From NCBI GenBank assembly GCA_031254385.1, contig JAIRUO010000242.1, forward strand, positions 1 to 11,926: a stretch of DNA of 11,926 nt, read 5' to 3'. Made by a program: the position numbers and the translations under genes. This DNA is from Treponema sp. GTDB taxonomy: Bacteria > Spirochaetota > Spirochaetia > Treponematales > Breznakiellaceae. Positions 1-6,445 of the stretch are shown piece after piece; positions within the stretch are counted from its first letter, which is position 1, and every line of letters begins with the position of its first letter. A model generated the notes under the pieces. The model did no database searches. It was not told where the DNA came from and saw nothing but the letters and a program-made list of their open reading frames with translations.

Positions 1-41
1 CCTCGTTACTGCCTTTTTTTCTATCATGTTTAACCCCATTC

Positions 42-79
42 GGACGCCCTCCTTCAGGCATCCATCGGACTAAAGTCCG
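42..79. repeat. Two adjacent small hairpins
   Basis: Positions 42-48 and 57-63 pair imperfectly (7-bp stem, one G-U pair when read on the minus strand). They enclose an 8-base loop that reads TGAAGGAG on the minus strand. Positions 66-71 and 74-79 (CGGACT/AGTCCG) form a second, perfect 6-bp stem. No T-run follows on either strand at the right distance, so I do not call a terminator. The layout recalls the hairpin clusters further right, but the shared sequence is slight. Confidence 0.35.
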
Positions 80-276
80 CGTTTAATTTGGGTAACATTT
101 TCTATTTGAGGCATGACCCTTTTTCGGTAACATTTTCGATGAGGCAACGCGCCCCCGCCACCCGTCCATGCCGCATGGTAGGGCGTCCCCCCGGCTTCCC
201 CGCAGGACAAAAGCAGGGCAAGAAAACAAAGCAGCGCCGGAGCGCCTTTCCCGGATAAAATCTTTAGATTGTTCAT
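70..276 (-). pseudogene. Truncated lipoprotein, N-terminal remnant
   Basis: This 68-codon minus-strand reading frame starts at ATG 276-274. A GGAGAG ribosome binding site lies about 5-10 bases upstream. Residues 1-25 form a classical lipoprotein signal: basic start, hydrophobic core LLCFLALLL, then a lipobox ending SCG with the acceptor cysteine at residue 25. Residues 26-43 are a Gly/Ala-rich spacer. From residue 44 the protein is encoded by the direct repeats at 126-146 and 91-113, which gives a basic tail unrelated to any exported protein, and then a stop. I infer that a lipoprotein gene lost its body when the repeat-bearing DNA joined here. The family of the original protein cannot be told from 43 residues. 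It could still be expressed as a tiny lipopeptide. Confidence 0.5.
91..146. repeat. Paired direct repeats, possible insertion-sequence end
   Basis: Positions 91-113 and 126-146 share GGTAACATTTTC, followed after 2-4 variable bases by TGAGGCA, in the same orientation and 35 bases apart. Closely spaced direct copies of a transposase-binding site near a terminus are known for IS21-family and some other insertion sequences, so this may be an element end. No transposase gene is within reach on either side, and the assignment is inference. Confidence 0.4.
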
Positions 277-599
277 TTGTACTCTCCGCCCTATATACTG
301 CGCGGGGTGGCGGTTTTGCTTCGATTTTTGAGAAATATTTTATAAAAAAAATAAGAAACTTACGCTATATGTAGCGGGGGTTCAGGAAGGCACACAAGAC
401 GAATTCGGTCTGACACTGTTACGCAACATGGTACGATTTTGATCAAAGAAAAAAGAATTCCTTTTTCCTTGTTTTTTATTGAAAAATAACTAACTCTACT
501 GTATAATAAATACAGATAAAAAATGATACCTTTAATGGCCAAATTTGACTGGTAGGGGGGTATGTTTGAAAAATGCAAAGAAATAAAAGCAGTAAAAAC

Positions 600-612
600 G
601 GTGCTTGGCACC
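600..612. repeat. Short palindrome GGTGCTTGGCACC
   Basis: GGTGC-CTTGG-type palindrome in which GGTGC pairs with GCACC around a 3-base centre. Near-copies occur at 4716-4728 and 6900-6912 with the centre changed (TAG, CTG) and the outer stem kept. All three lie outside genes, in stretches that also hold RAYT-derived sequence. Confidence 0.5.
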
Positions 613-679
613 TCAAGTATTTAGTCAAAACTATCGATAAGATTTTAACGGCCTACATATAGCGTGGGTTTTCTACCTA

Positions 680-700
680 CACCATATATGGGGTAGGGGA
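680..700 (+). repeat. Solo copy of the RAYT leader motif
   Basis: This 21-mer matches 19 of 21 positions of the segment just upstream of the RAYT start codon (5931-5951), and is also like 4268-4288. Unlike those two sites, no RAYT coding sequence follows. Positions 675-696 can also fold into an imperfect 10-bp hairpin. It is either a remnant of a third RAYT insertion or an independently spreading motif. Confidence 0.45.
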
Positions 701-817
701 TAATATTGGTCGTTTTCTTCTTTTTTAGTTTTTTCCTGTCTCTCTTTCATTCTTGTCCTATCCTATCTATTATGGGTAGGACATGCCGCCCTTCTATCTA
801 TAAAAGGGGATTTGGTA

Positions 818-1864
818 ATGGATAACGATTTTATCAAAATACTAAAAAAAATCGTGAAAGGGCAAGGCACCGTCGCTCTGACAGACGCAGAAAGATGCAA
901 AGCCTTTTTAAGTGTCTACACCAAAAACGAATACAAGAAAGAAAGCCGCCTACTCGTACAGGCAGCCGAGGCTGGAGTCATAAAGTCGATTAACGAATCA
1001 GATGACCTTGTAACGTGCAAGAAAGTACAGATAAAGAAACTGGAAGACGAGTACGATCTTAGCTCGGCGGCGGACATAGTGAACACTCTCTCGCTAGTTC
1101 TGCGTGGGGACAAAATCATAACAGTGTCGCCACCTGCCTCAAAGATCGTTGCTGGAAAAGATACCGCTACTACTACGCCTATCCCTGATACAGTTACTGC
1201 CAAGGCTCATTATGGCCGTGCCATGACATTTTTTAAGCAAGAAGAATGGGATTCCGCCATATTAGAGTACACCAAAGCCATATCACTCAATCCCAATTTT
1301 ACCAATGCTTATATCTATCGAGGCAAAACATTCGGTGCAAAGCACGACTACGACCACGCTATAACGGATTTTACTCAGGCCATACGGCTAAACCCTCAAA
1401 ATGCAGATGCCTATTATAACCGGGGCAATGCTTATAGTGCGTATAATAATGGTAAGTATGAATATGACCGCGCCATCACTGATTTTAACAAGGCCATACT
1501 ACTCGATCCCAATTATGTCGATGTCTATTTTAACCGGGGCAATGCGTATGAGCGCATAAATAATAATGACAACGCCATTGCTGATTATACCATTTTAATT
1601 CAACTTAATCCTAACGACACCGCTGCCTATTATAAACGCGCCTATGTTTATTGTAAAAAGAACGACTACTACCGCGCTATAGCTGATTACTCAGAGATCA
1701 TTCAGCATAATCCCAATGATGCCGCCGCCTATTATTATCGAGGTATGGTATACCATAAAAAAAGGGACATAACCAAGGCGTACATAGATTTCAAAAAGGC
1801 CAGCGAACTAGGGTGCAACAGTTACGGTTACTGGCACTATTTTTGGCTCCTTCCTCCTTCCTAA
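818..1864 (+). CDS. TPR-repeat protein with Treponema-type N-terminal domain
   Basis: A 348-residue protein. I prefer ATG 818 over the in-frame TTG at 812 because AGGGGA at 805-810 sits 7 bases before the ATG. Residues 1-98 form a helical, charged domain (start MDNDFIKILKK) that I associate with Treponema TPR proteins. Residues 99-128 are a Thr/Pro-rich linker. Residues 129-331 hold about six tetratricopeptide repeats with the usual YxxRGxxY, A-I-x-D-F/Y and LNPN signatures; the third carries a short insertion near GKYEY. No signal peptide is seen, so it is probably a cytoplasmic protein-binding scaffold, partner unknown. The last 17 residues (GYWHYFWLLPPS end) are not TPR-like. They run into a CTCCTTCCTCC-type heptamer tract at 1847-1875, so the natural C-terminus has probably been replaced. 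Confidence 0.85.
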   Translation: MDNDFIKILKKIVKGQGTVALTDAERCKAFLSVYTKNEYKKESRLLVQAAEAGVIKSINESDDLVTCKKVQIKKLEDEYDLSSAADIVNTLSLVLRGDKIITVSPPASKIVAGKDTATTTPIPDTVTAKAHYGRAMTFFKQEEWDSAILEYTKAISLNPNFTNAYIYRGKTFGAKHDYDHAITDFTQAIRLNPQNADAYYNRGNAYSAYNNGKYEYDRAITDFNKAILLDPNYVDVYFNRGNAYERINNNDNAIADYTILIQLNPNDTAAYYKRAYVYCKKNDYYRAIADYSEIIQHNPNDAAAYYYRGMVYHKKRDITKAYIDFKKASELGCNSYGYWHYFWLLPPS

Positions 1865-1875
1865 TTCCTCATTTC
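1847..1875. repeat. Heptamer tract 1
   Basis: Short run of CTTCCTC/CTAATTC/CTCATTT units of about 7 bases. It resembles the longer heptamer arrays at 8628-8678, 9091-9128 and 9282-9330. It overlaps the last codons and stop of the TPR gene and fills most of the gap to the next open frame. Confidence 0.5.
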
Positions 1876-1893
1876 CCCGCTATACTACCCCTG

Positions 1894-2133
1894 ATGAAGA
1901 AAAAGCCCCCAAACAACGACAAGCGAAACCCGCCCCCCAAATCCCGCCTCTGCGCCGCCGCCCTTGTCTGCGGAATGTGCGTCATGATACTCGAACTCGT
2001 AGGCTCGCGCATGCTGGCCCCCTTCCTCGGTGCTTCCATTGTCGTGTGGACAGCCCTCATCGGCGTAATAATGGCAAGCCTCGCCGCCGGGTACTATGCG
2101 GGGGGCTGCATCGCGGACGCCCGGCCCTGGTAA
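1894..2133 (+). pseudogene. N-terminal stump of spermidine-synthase-like membrane protein
   Basis: A 79-codon frame starting at ATG 1894, with no convincing ribosome binding site. After a basic, proline-rich start, residues about 20-75 give two transmembrane segments with the pattern CGMxVMxLELVGSRMLAPFLG, then VVWTALIGVIMASLAAGYYAGG and IADARP. This is the signature of the N-terminal membrane part of spermidine-synthase-like (fused transporter/synthase) proteins, where LELVxSRxLAPxLGxS and G-x-Y-x-GG-x-xAD are characteristic. The complete family members run to several hundred residues and carry a Rossmann aminopropyltransferase-like domain, absent here. The frame stops at TAA 2131-2133, exactly where repeat R1 begins, so the gene was cut by, or rearranged at, the repeat. 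Its composition is more GC-rich than its neighbours. No activity is expected from the remnant. Confidence 0.65.
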
Positions 2134-2172
2134 CGCATAGTAGCAGCTACCGAATTTCTCTAGTGGCGGACA
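2134..2172 (+). repeat. R repeat copy 1 (partial)
   Basis: It begins CGCATAGTAGC and carries the foot hairpin GTAGC-A-GCTAC, then diverges after ACCG. It lies directly after the stop codon of the truncated spermidine-synthase-like frame. Confidence 0.65.
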
Positions 2173-2234
2173 CGCATAGTAGCAGCTACCGTTTTTGCCT
2201 TGTGTACCTGATTCCAGACACCACAACATATAGG
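2173..2234 (+). repeat. R repeat copy 2
   Basis: A full-length-like copy in tandem with copy 1: CGCATAGTAGCAGCTACCG, then TTTTTGCCTTGTGTACC, a variable centre, and CACAACATATAGG. The TTGTG/CACAA arms pair, but more weakly than in copies 5 and 8. Confidence 0.7.
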
Positions 2235-2237
2235 TAG

Positions 2238-2298
2238 CGCATGGTAGCTGATACCGTTTTTGCCTTGTGTACCTTATTACAACCACCACAATATATAG
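2238..2298 (+). repeat. R repeat copy 3
   Basis: Third tandem copy: CGCATGGTAGCTGATACCG, TTTTTGCCTTGTGTACC, variable centre, then CACAATATATAG. In the foot hairpin GGTA pairs with TACC, a different pairing from copies 1 and 2 (GTAGC/GCTAC). Confidence 0.7.
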
Positions 2299-2507
2299 TA
2301 GGTAGTTAGTAGTTAGGAAGTAAAAAACTAAAAATTATTAACTATAAAAACCAATAGCTAATATCTACAAACTACCAGCTAATACTAATAACTATTCCTG
2401 CTTTCGCCAAAATCGCTACTTTACAGATATAAAAAGCTTGTCCTATTAAATAATATGCTCTATACTTTTATAGATAGCTATTTGTCTTTATAAAAAGGTG
2501 GTGGTAA
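2299..2507. other. AT-rich leader with imperfect 7-8-base reiterations
   Basis: No gene. The first 100 bases are built from loosely repeated TAGTTAG/CTAATA/AACTA words, a low-complexity tract. The last 70 bases hold the promoter candidate and ribosome binding site of the gene at 2508. Confidence 0.45.
2438..2466 (+). promoter_or_regulatory. Candidate sigma-70 promoter of the 517-residue gene
   Basis: TTGTCC at 2438-2443 (4 of 6 matches to TTGACA) and TATACT at 2461-2466 (5 of 6 to TATAAT) are separated by exactly 17 bases. Transcription would start near 2473, giving a leader of about 35 bases that ends in the AGGTGG ribosome binding site at 2496-2501. It suggests the gene is transcribed alone. 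Confidence 0.5.
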
Positions 2508-4061
2508 ATGGTTCCTACTGTATTGTTTACATTATCCGCTCTTTCTTTTGTAATCGTAATATTATATAGCGTTATCAAACTGTTTACTATAATTAGAAAA
2601 AAAATTAAAGATAAAAAATTATTAGCACAGTTAAAAAATAAAGAATTAAGATATCATGATTTCTTATATTTATTAAATAAACTGGACTATGATACATTGC
2701 GTCTCCACGTTTCCGATATTCTAGAATATCATAATACATTGCCGCCTTTCGATAAATACGGCAAACATATTATTTATAAACTTTTACCTCTTCTAGCAAA
2801 TAATGAAGCAGAAGAAAAAAAATTAGTTATATCGTTTCCAGCAGAGTTGTGCATTGATAATAAGATTATAGACTTTACTAGATGCCTAATAAAACGTTTC
2901 GATGGTCCAATAAAGTTCGCTTTATTTACAGATTTACCCCCTACCCTTAAGTATAATGATAATATAATTTACGAGGTTCTTCCATTTTTAGATATTGATA
3001 GTACACAGCAAATGCTTTCTACATTACCCAGTGCCTTTCAAAATGATGAATCTTATATCCGTAATTCTATACTTTCATTTCAAAGAAATTGCAATAAAAA
3101 TGGGCTATTGCTCTACTATAAATGGCTTCCACAGAAGTCAAAAGACCTTCACGAGGATTTATTTATAGAAAGCCTAAATAACAGGGATAAACTATCTCTG
3201 TACGATATTCCGCGCATATTCAGGCAAAATAAAAAAATTGTTAGCTTACTACTAAAATCTTATCTATATTATGCTGATTTTAATATGCTATTAATTTTTT
3301 ACACTTCATTACCAACCAGATTAAAAACAGATGACAAAATTATTGAATTAGCCGCAATTGCATTATCTCTTTCTTTGAGTGAATATTTTGATATAGCTCT
3401 TCTGTCAAAATTACCATTGAAATTCATATTATATGAAAATGTTGCTTATAACATACTATCGTGTATCGCATCATGTAATAAATCAGAAATGATGCCTTAC
3501 TATTATTCCCTGCCATTGGAATTACAGTATAATGTGAAGATTATCTGTTTAGTTCTAGATAATAGCAATAAATGGCCTGAATTGTTGCCTTATTATCATT
3601 CCCTACCATTGGAATTACAATACAACATAGAAATTATCTGTTCAACTTTAGGTTCTTTAGATCGCAATCAACAGTATAGTTTCTTATCATCATTACCAGA
3701 AAAACTCATAGATAACGATGTATTTTATACGTTTTTTCATACCTTACATATCGATTATATAAAAGAAGAAATCATAGACTGGCCAGAAATGGGCCACATT
3801 GAATCTGTTTTTATTCCTGGTGATGGTTGTGTTCACGATAATGAGGAAGCTTATACATATGGCGTTGATAGGTATGAAGATCATTATGTAATTGATTGCC
3901 ATAAAGAGTCTCATTATGAAATCGTTGGGATACGGGTAAACTTAGATGCAGTAAAAGGATTAAAAAGAACCCTTGTTAGTAAACGTAAACAAATAGATAT
4001 ATATAAAAATACATATTTATCTTCACTTGCAAAAGAATATAAAACCGTTTACACATATTAA
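2508..4061 (+). CDS. Membrane-anchored helical-repeat protein, unknown function
   Basis: A 517-residue protein that I do not recognise. AGGTGG 7 bases before ATG 2508 supports the start. Residues 3-28 are one hydrophobic segment followed by a strongly basic stretch (IIRKKIKDKK), which predicts an N-terminal anchor with the body in the cytoplasm. Residues about 75-415 are some ten degenerate repeats of 30-38 residues with the core LP-x2-L-x2-N-x2-II-x3-L, ending in an aromatic FYxS/YYxS. The two best copies both read LPLELQYN. The spacing suggests paired helices in a solenoid, faintly like DUF4116-type repeats. Residues 416-517 form a separate, charged C-terminal part with GDGCVHDNEEAY and DCHKESHYE stretches. 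The gene is markedly AT-rich compared with its neighbours and bracketed by R repeats (2134-2298 and from 4082), which points to acquisition. A role in binding or recognition is conceivable but unproven. Confidence 0.75.
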   Translation: MVPTVLFTLSALSFVIVILYSVIKLFTIIRKKIKDKKLLAQLKNKELRYHDFLYLLNKLDYDTLRLHVSDILEYHNTLPPFDKYGKHIIYKLLPLLANNEAEEKKLVISFPAELCIDNKIIDFTRCLIKRFDGPIKFALFTDLPPTLKYNDNIIYEVLPFLDIDSTQQMLSTLPSAFQNDESYIRNSILSFQRNCNKNGLLLYYKWLPQKSKDLHEDLFIESLNNRDKLSLYDIPRIFRQNKKIVSLLLKSYLYYADFNMLLIFYTSLPTRLKTDDKIIELAAIALSLSLSEYFDIALLSKLPLKFILYENVAYNILSCIASCNKSEMMPYYYSLPLELQYNVKIICLVLDNSNKWPELLPYYHSLPLELQYNIEIICSTLGSLDRNQQYSFLSSLPEKLIDNDVFYTFFHTLHIDYIKEEIIDWPEMGHIESVFIPGDGCVHDNEEAYTYGVDRYEDHYVIDCHKESHYEIVGIRVNLDAVKGLKRTLVSKRKQIDIYKNTYLSSLAKEYKTVYTY

Positions 4062-4081
4062 CTTGGGTTAAAAAGAGTAAG

Positions 4082-4115
4082 CGCATAGTAGCTGATACCG
4101 TTTTTGCCTGGGACA
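4082..4115 (+). repeat. R repeat copy 4 (partial)
   Basis: CGCATAGTAGCTGATACCG followed by TTTTTGCC, then cut short where copy 5 begins. It lies 20 bases after the stop of the 517-residue gene. Confidence 0.65.
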
Positions 4116-4196
4116 CGCATAGTAGCCGGTAACGCTTTGGTGACAGTCACCATTTTTCCCTTGTGTACCTAATTGCAGGGTACACAATATATAGTG
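4116..4196 (+). repeat. R repeat copy 5 (full length)
   Basis: Nearly identical to copy 8 (5786-5865): I count one inserted base and one substitution. It has two internal hairpins. TGGTGAC 4138-4144 pairs with GTCACCA 4146-4152, and TTGTGTACC 4161-4169 pairs perfectly with GGTACACAA 4179-4187. It ends ATATATAGTGG. Seventy bases later comes a decayed RAYT 5' end, as copy 8 precedes the intact one. Confidence 0.8.
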
Positions 4197-4265
4197 GTAG
4201 TAAACGGCCCTTTATCAACGGCCTTTTCCTTGTTCCCTGTTCATTGAACAAACCAGACACATCTC

Positions 4266-4406
4266 AACACCGTATATAGGGCAGGAGAACTACTCATACG
4301 GAAAAAGCGCGAATTCATACAGATGCGTATTATCACGTTACATAAAGGACTAATAACAAAATCCGAGTTTTCGAGAACAAACTAGGCCGAAAACATTAAC
4401 ATTACC
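4266..4406 (+). pseudogene. Decayed second copy of the RAYT 5' end
   Basis: This stretch aligns over about 140 bases with the leader and first 45 codons of the RAYT gene at 5929-6073. Shared blocks include AACACCGTATATAGGG, GAACTACTCAT, GTTACAT and the 17-base block AAAATCCGAGTTTTCGAG, followed by AACTAGGCCG. The start codon is ATA instead of ATG, and small deletions break the frame, so no protein can be made. After 4406 the similarity ends. I infer an older insertion or duplication of the R-plus-RAYT unit that has decayed, although its R copy has stayed almost identical to copy 8. Confidence 0.8.
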
Positions 4407-4493
4407 ACCACACCGTTTAAACATTTTGACACAAAAACACTTGAAATTTATTAGTAAATGTTATTATTTTATAATTGAGGGGGTAGTGGTTAA
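4407..4493. other. AT-rich spacer
   Basis: I see no gene or clear signal here. The sequence separates the RAYT remnant from R copy 6 and has no similarity I can detect to the intact RAYT gene. Confidence 0.4.
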
Positions 4494-4568
4494 GTGCCTG
4501 TACCGCTTTTGCCAAGGTGAACCGTAGGTTCACCAGTGTACCTTTTCTCAACCTGCACAACATATAGG
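4494..4568 (+). repeat. R repeat copy 6 (divergent)
   Basis: It keeps the R order (GTACCGCTTTTGCC, hairpin, GTGTACC, variable centre, CACAACATATAGG) but has a different internal hairpin: GGTGAACC 4516-4523 pairs with GGTTCACC 4527-4534, where copies 5 and 8 have GGTGAC/GTCACC. Pairing is kept though bases differ. Confidence 0.6.
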
Positions 4569-4571
4569 ACA

Positions 4572-4626
4572 CACATGGTAGCTGGTACTGTTTTTACCTA
4601 GTGTTTCTATTTCCATATTACACAAT
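4572..4626 (+). repeat. R repeat copy 7 (divergent)
   Basis: CACATGGTAGCTGGTACTG, then TTTTTACCTAGTGT, a variable centre and ACACAATA. GTGT pairs with ACAC. It is the most diverged copy and is in direct tandem with copy 6. Confidence 0.55.
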
Positions 4627-4834
4627 AATAATAAGAACAATAATAAAAATTAATCCACGCCGTGCGCCGTCTGTGGCACACTGTGGTTTAAAAGGTTCAT
4701 TAATTACAAAAATTTAGTGCTAGGCACCATTTATCAATTAATAATATTTAAAAATCATGCGCCTTATGGCAGAGATGGAGTCTAACTAAACTCTCGTATG
4801 AGGGCTTAAAACTATCTTTTTTTGGGGGTGTACT
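4627..4834. other. Non-coding leader of the leucine-rich-repeat gene
   Basis: No gene is seen. It contains an AGTGCTAGGCACC palindrome (4716-4728), an AT-rich block around 4731-4755, and the GGGGGTG ribosome binding site at 4824-4830 for the gene at 4835. I could not pick a convincing promoter. Confidence 0.4.
4716..4728. repeat. Short palindrome AGTGCTAGGCACC
   Basis: GTGC/GCAC palindrome of the same type as 600-612 and 6900-6912. Confidence 0.45.
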
Positions 4835-5785
4835 ATGAAAAACACAGTCAAATTTTTCGAAGCTATGCAAAGCATGGCAATTATCGCTCTTGTTGCGGTA
4901 ATTGGAATAACGGTTGTTGGGTGTCCTGCTGGTTTAACAGATGACAATGAAAATAAGAATGGCCACGAAAATGAGAATAGCAACATCGGAGGAAAAACTG
5001 TAATTTTCGACAGTATTTCTGCAATGGCAGAATGGTTAAACTCCCAACCCACCAATACCGCCACAACCGCTTATAACATTAAGCTGAACGTAAGCGATCT
5101 CGGCGGTGATTACAATGCTTCTGGAAGTGCTGCAAAAGCGATTGGCAACAAATACGTCAAACTCGACCTTTCTGGAAGCACCATAACCAGCATTGGGGAA
5201 TCCGCTTTCTGCTTTACCAGACTTACCAGCATTACCATACCGGACAGCGTTACCAGCATTGGAGATAATAATGTCTTTTACGGTTGTACCAGCCTTACTA
5301 CAATAACTGTTGATGCTAATAATAGCACATATAGTTCAGAGAGCGGCGTATTATATAACAAAAATAAAACCACTTTGGTTTCGTATCCAGGAGGAAAACA
5401 ATGGCCTTTTGCCATACCAAGCAGCGTAACCAACATTGGGGCCAGGGCATTTGGCGATTGCACCAACCTTACGGCCATTGGCATACCAGGCAGCATTACC
5501 ACCATTTCGGATTCTGCTTTTCTTGGCTGTAAAGGCCTTACCAACGTAGCCATACCAGACAGCGTTACCAAAATTGGAAATTCCGCTTTTCAGGGCTGTA
5601 CCAGCCTTACCGAAGTATATTTTTTTAAAGCGAATATTCAGATTGCAGATAACGCATTCGGCGTTCTAGGGCAACCCACTGAATATATCGGCGACTTACG
5701 AATAAAGTACCTTGTAGGTGGCATAGGGAAATATACAAGGTCAAACGGCGGGATAACGTGGACAAAGGTAGTGTATGGTCGGTAG
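4835..5785 (+). CDS. BspA-type leucine-rich-repeat surface lipoprotein
   Basis: A 316-residue protein with GGGGGTG just upstream of ATG 4835. Residues 1-30 are a lipoprotein signal with hydrophobic core IIALVAVIGITVV and acceptor Cys30 in the relaxed lipobox VVGC usual in spirochaetes. Residues 31-55 are an Asn/Glu-rich tether. From about residue 110 the protein shows Treponema-type leucine-rich repeats (TpLRR, about 23 residues): LTSITIPDSVTSIG, then AFxGCTSLT units repeated about five times, interrupted near residue 165-190 by the SGVLYNKNKTTLVSYPGG insert common in BspA-like proteins. The end (GGIGKYTRSNGGITWTK) is a typical cap. Such proteins sit on the outer surface or in the periplasm and often mediate adhesion. 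The stop TAG at 5783-5785 is part of the junction with R copy 8, which follows without a gap. Confidence 0.88.
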   Translation: MKNTVKFFEAMQSMAIIALVAVIGITVVGCPAGLTDDNENKNGHENENSNIGGKTVIFDSISAMAEWLNSQPTNTATTAYNIKLNVSDLGGDYNASGSAAKAIGNKYVKLDLSGSTITSIGESAFCFTRLTSITIPDSVTSIGDNNVFYGCTSLTTITVDANNSTYSSESGVLYNKNKTTLVSYPGGKQWPFAIPSSVTNIGARAFGDCTNLTAIGIPGSITTISDSAFLGCKGLTNVAIPDSVTKIGNSAFQGCTSLTEVYFFKANIQIADNAFGVLGQPTEYIGDLRIKYLVGGIGKYTRSNGGITWTKVVYGR

Positions 5786-5865
5786 CGCATAGTAGCCCGG
5801 TAACGCTTTGGTGACAGTCACCATTTTTCCCTTGTGTACCTGATTGCAGGGTACACAATATATAG
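5786..5865 (+). repeat. R repeat copy 8 (full length)
   Basis: Near-twin of copy 5, with the same TGGTGAC/GTCACCA hairpin and the perfect TTGTGTACC/GGTACACAA stem. It lies directly after the stop of the lipoprotein gene and 65 bases before the RAYT leader motif at 5931-5951. Confidence 0.8.
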
Positions 5866-5958
5866 TGGTGGTAACAGCCGAATATAATAAATTTTTTTTT
5901 TAACTTTAAAACAAGCGTCTTGCACCTTAACACCGTATATAGGGTAGGGGAACTACTC

Positions 5959-6384
5959 ATGCGCAAAAAACGTGAATTCACTCAAGAAACTTTTTATCAT
6001 GTTACATCGAGAACCAATGACAAAATCCGAGTTTTCGAGAACAGACTAGGCCGCAAAATAATGTTAATGACCTTGCAAGACGCAAAAGACAAATACCGTT
6101 TTATTCTTACAAACTTTTGTGTAATGCCTACCCATATACACCTACTGATAAAACCAAAAGAAGGAACAACCTTATGCCGGATAATACAATGGATAAAAAC
6201 AAATGCCGCCAAACGCTGGAATAACATACATGGGTCTATAGATCATATATGGGGAGAACGTTACTTTGCCAGAGCCATCAAAGACCAAAACGAATACGAC
6301 TTTGTAATGAAATACATTGACCATAACGCCGTAATAGTTGGCCTTGCCCCCTGCGGCATGGATGCCGCTGAAATAAGGCTTTAG
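5959..6384 (+). CDS. REP-associated tyrosine transposase (RAYT), C-terminally truncated
   Basis: A 141-residue Y1/IS200-like transposase domain (HUH family). AGGGG 8 bases before ATG 5959 supports the start. FYHVTSRT (about residues 12-19) is the usual first strand, and MPTHIHLLI (about 56-64) holds the His-x-His metal-binding pair. GERYFARAIKDQNEYDFVMKYIDHNAV carries the C-terminal helix with candidate catalytic tyrosines and the YIxxN motif. RAYTs cut and join single-stranded DNA at hairpin repeats (REPs). The last residues (CGMDAAEIRL) and the stop TAG are not transposase sequence; they come from hairpin element T-A, which begins at 6353. The missing C-terminal part continues after the element (6446-6869). 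The N-terminal core appears intact, so residual activity is possible but not assured. Confidence 0.85.
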   Translation: MRKKREFTQETFYHVTSRTNDKIRVFENRLGRKIMLMTLQDAKDKYRFILTNFCVMPTHIHLLIKPKEGTTLCRIIQWIKTNAAKRWNNIHGSIDHIWGERYFARAIKDQNEYDFVMKYIDHNAVIVGLAPCGMDAAEIRL

Positions 6385-6442
6385 GTGGAGTTTGCTTGCA
6401 AACTCCAAGGTATAAAATCGGCATGGAAGCCGATTTTATACC
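6353..6442 (+). repeat. Compound triple-hairpin element T-A
   Basis: Three hairpins. First, GCGGCAT 6353-6359 with ATGCCGC 6362-6368. Second, after GCTTTAG (6378-6384), GGAGTTTGC 6387-6395 with GCAAACTCC 6398-6406. Third, a perfect 14-bp stem, 6409-6422 with 6429-6442, around loop ATGGAA. The element interrupts the RAYT gene and supplies its stop codon. See T-C and T-D for the same layout with different stem sequences. Confidence 0.85.
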
Positions 6443-6445
6443 AGG

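Larger units (their letters stand above)
277..811. other. Non-coding, AT-rich stretch
   Basis: No reading frame here has a credible start and ribosome binding site; the short open frames are low-complexity chance frames. Two recognisable items lie inside and are listed separately: a GGTGC-type palindrome at 600-612 and a copy of the RAYT leader motif at 680-700. The leader of the TPR gene (about 720-810) is pyrimidine-rich on the plus strand. Confidence 0.5.

Noticed and set aside
360..611. An 83-codon minus-strand frame in the left non-coding region
   Set aside because: AT-rich, aromatic-rich chance frame ending in the R-like/palindrome area. No ribosome binding site or recognisable domain.
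1885..2289. A 134-codon minus-strand frame across the R repeats
   Set aside because: It is made of tandem R repeats and the antisense of the spermidine-synthase-like stump, with a repetitive, implausible protein.
5625..5981. A 118-codon minus-strand frame across R copy 8
   Set aside because: It is antisense to the lipoprotein end, the R repeat and the RAYT leader, with no start signal.
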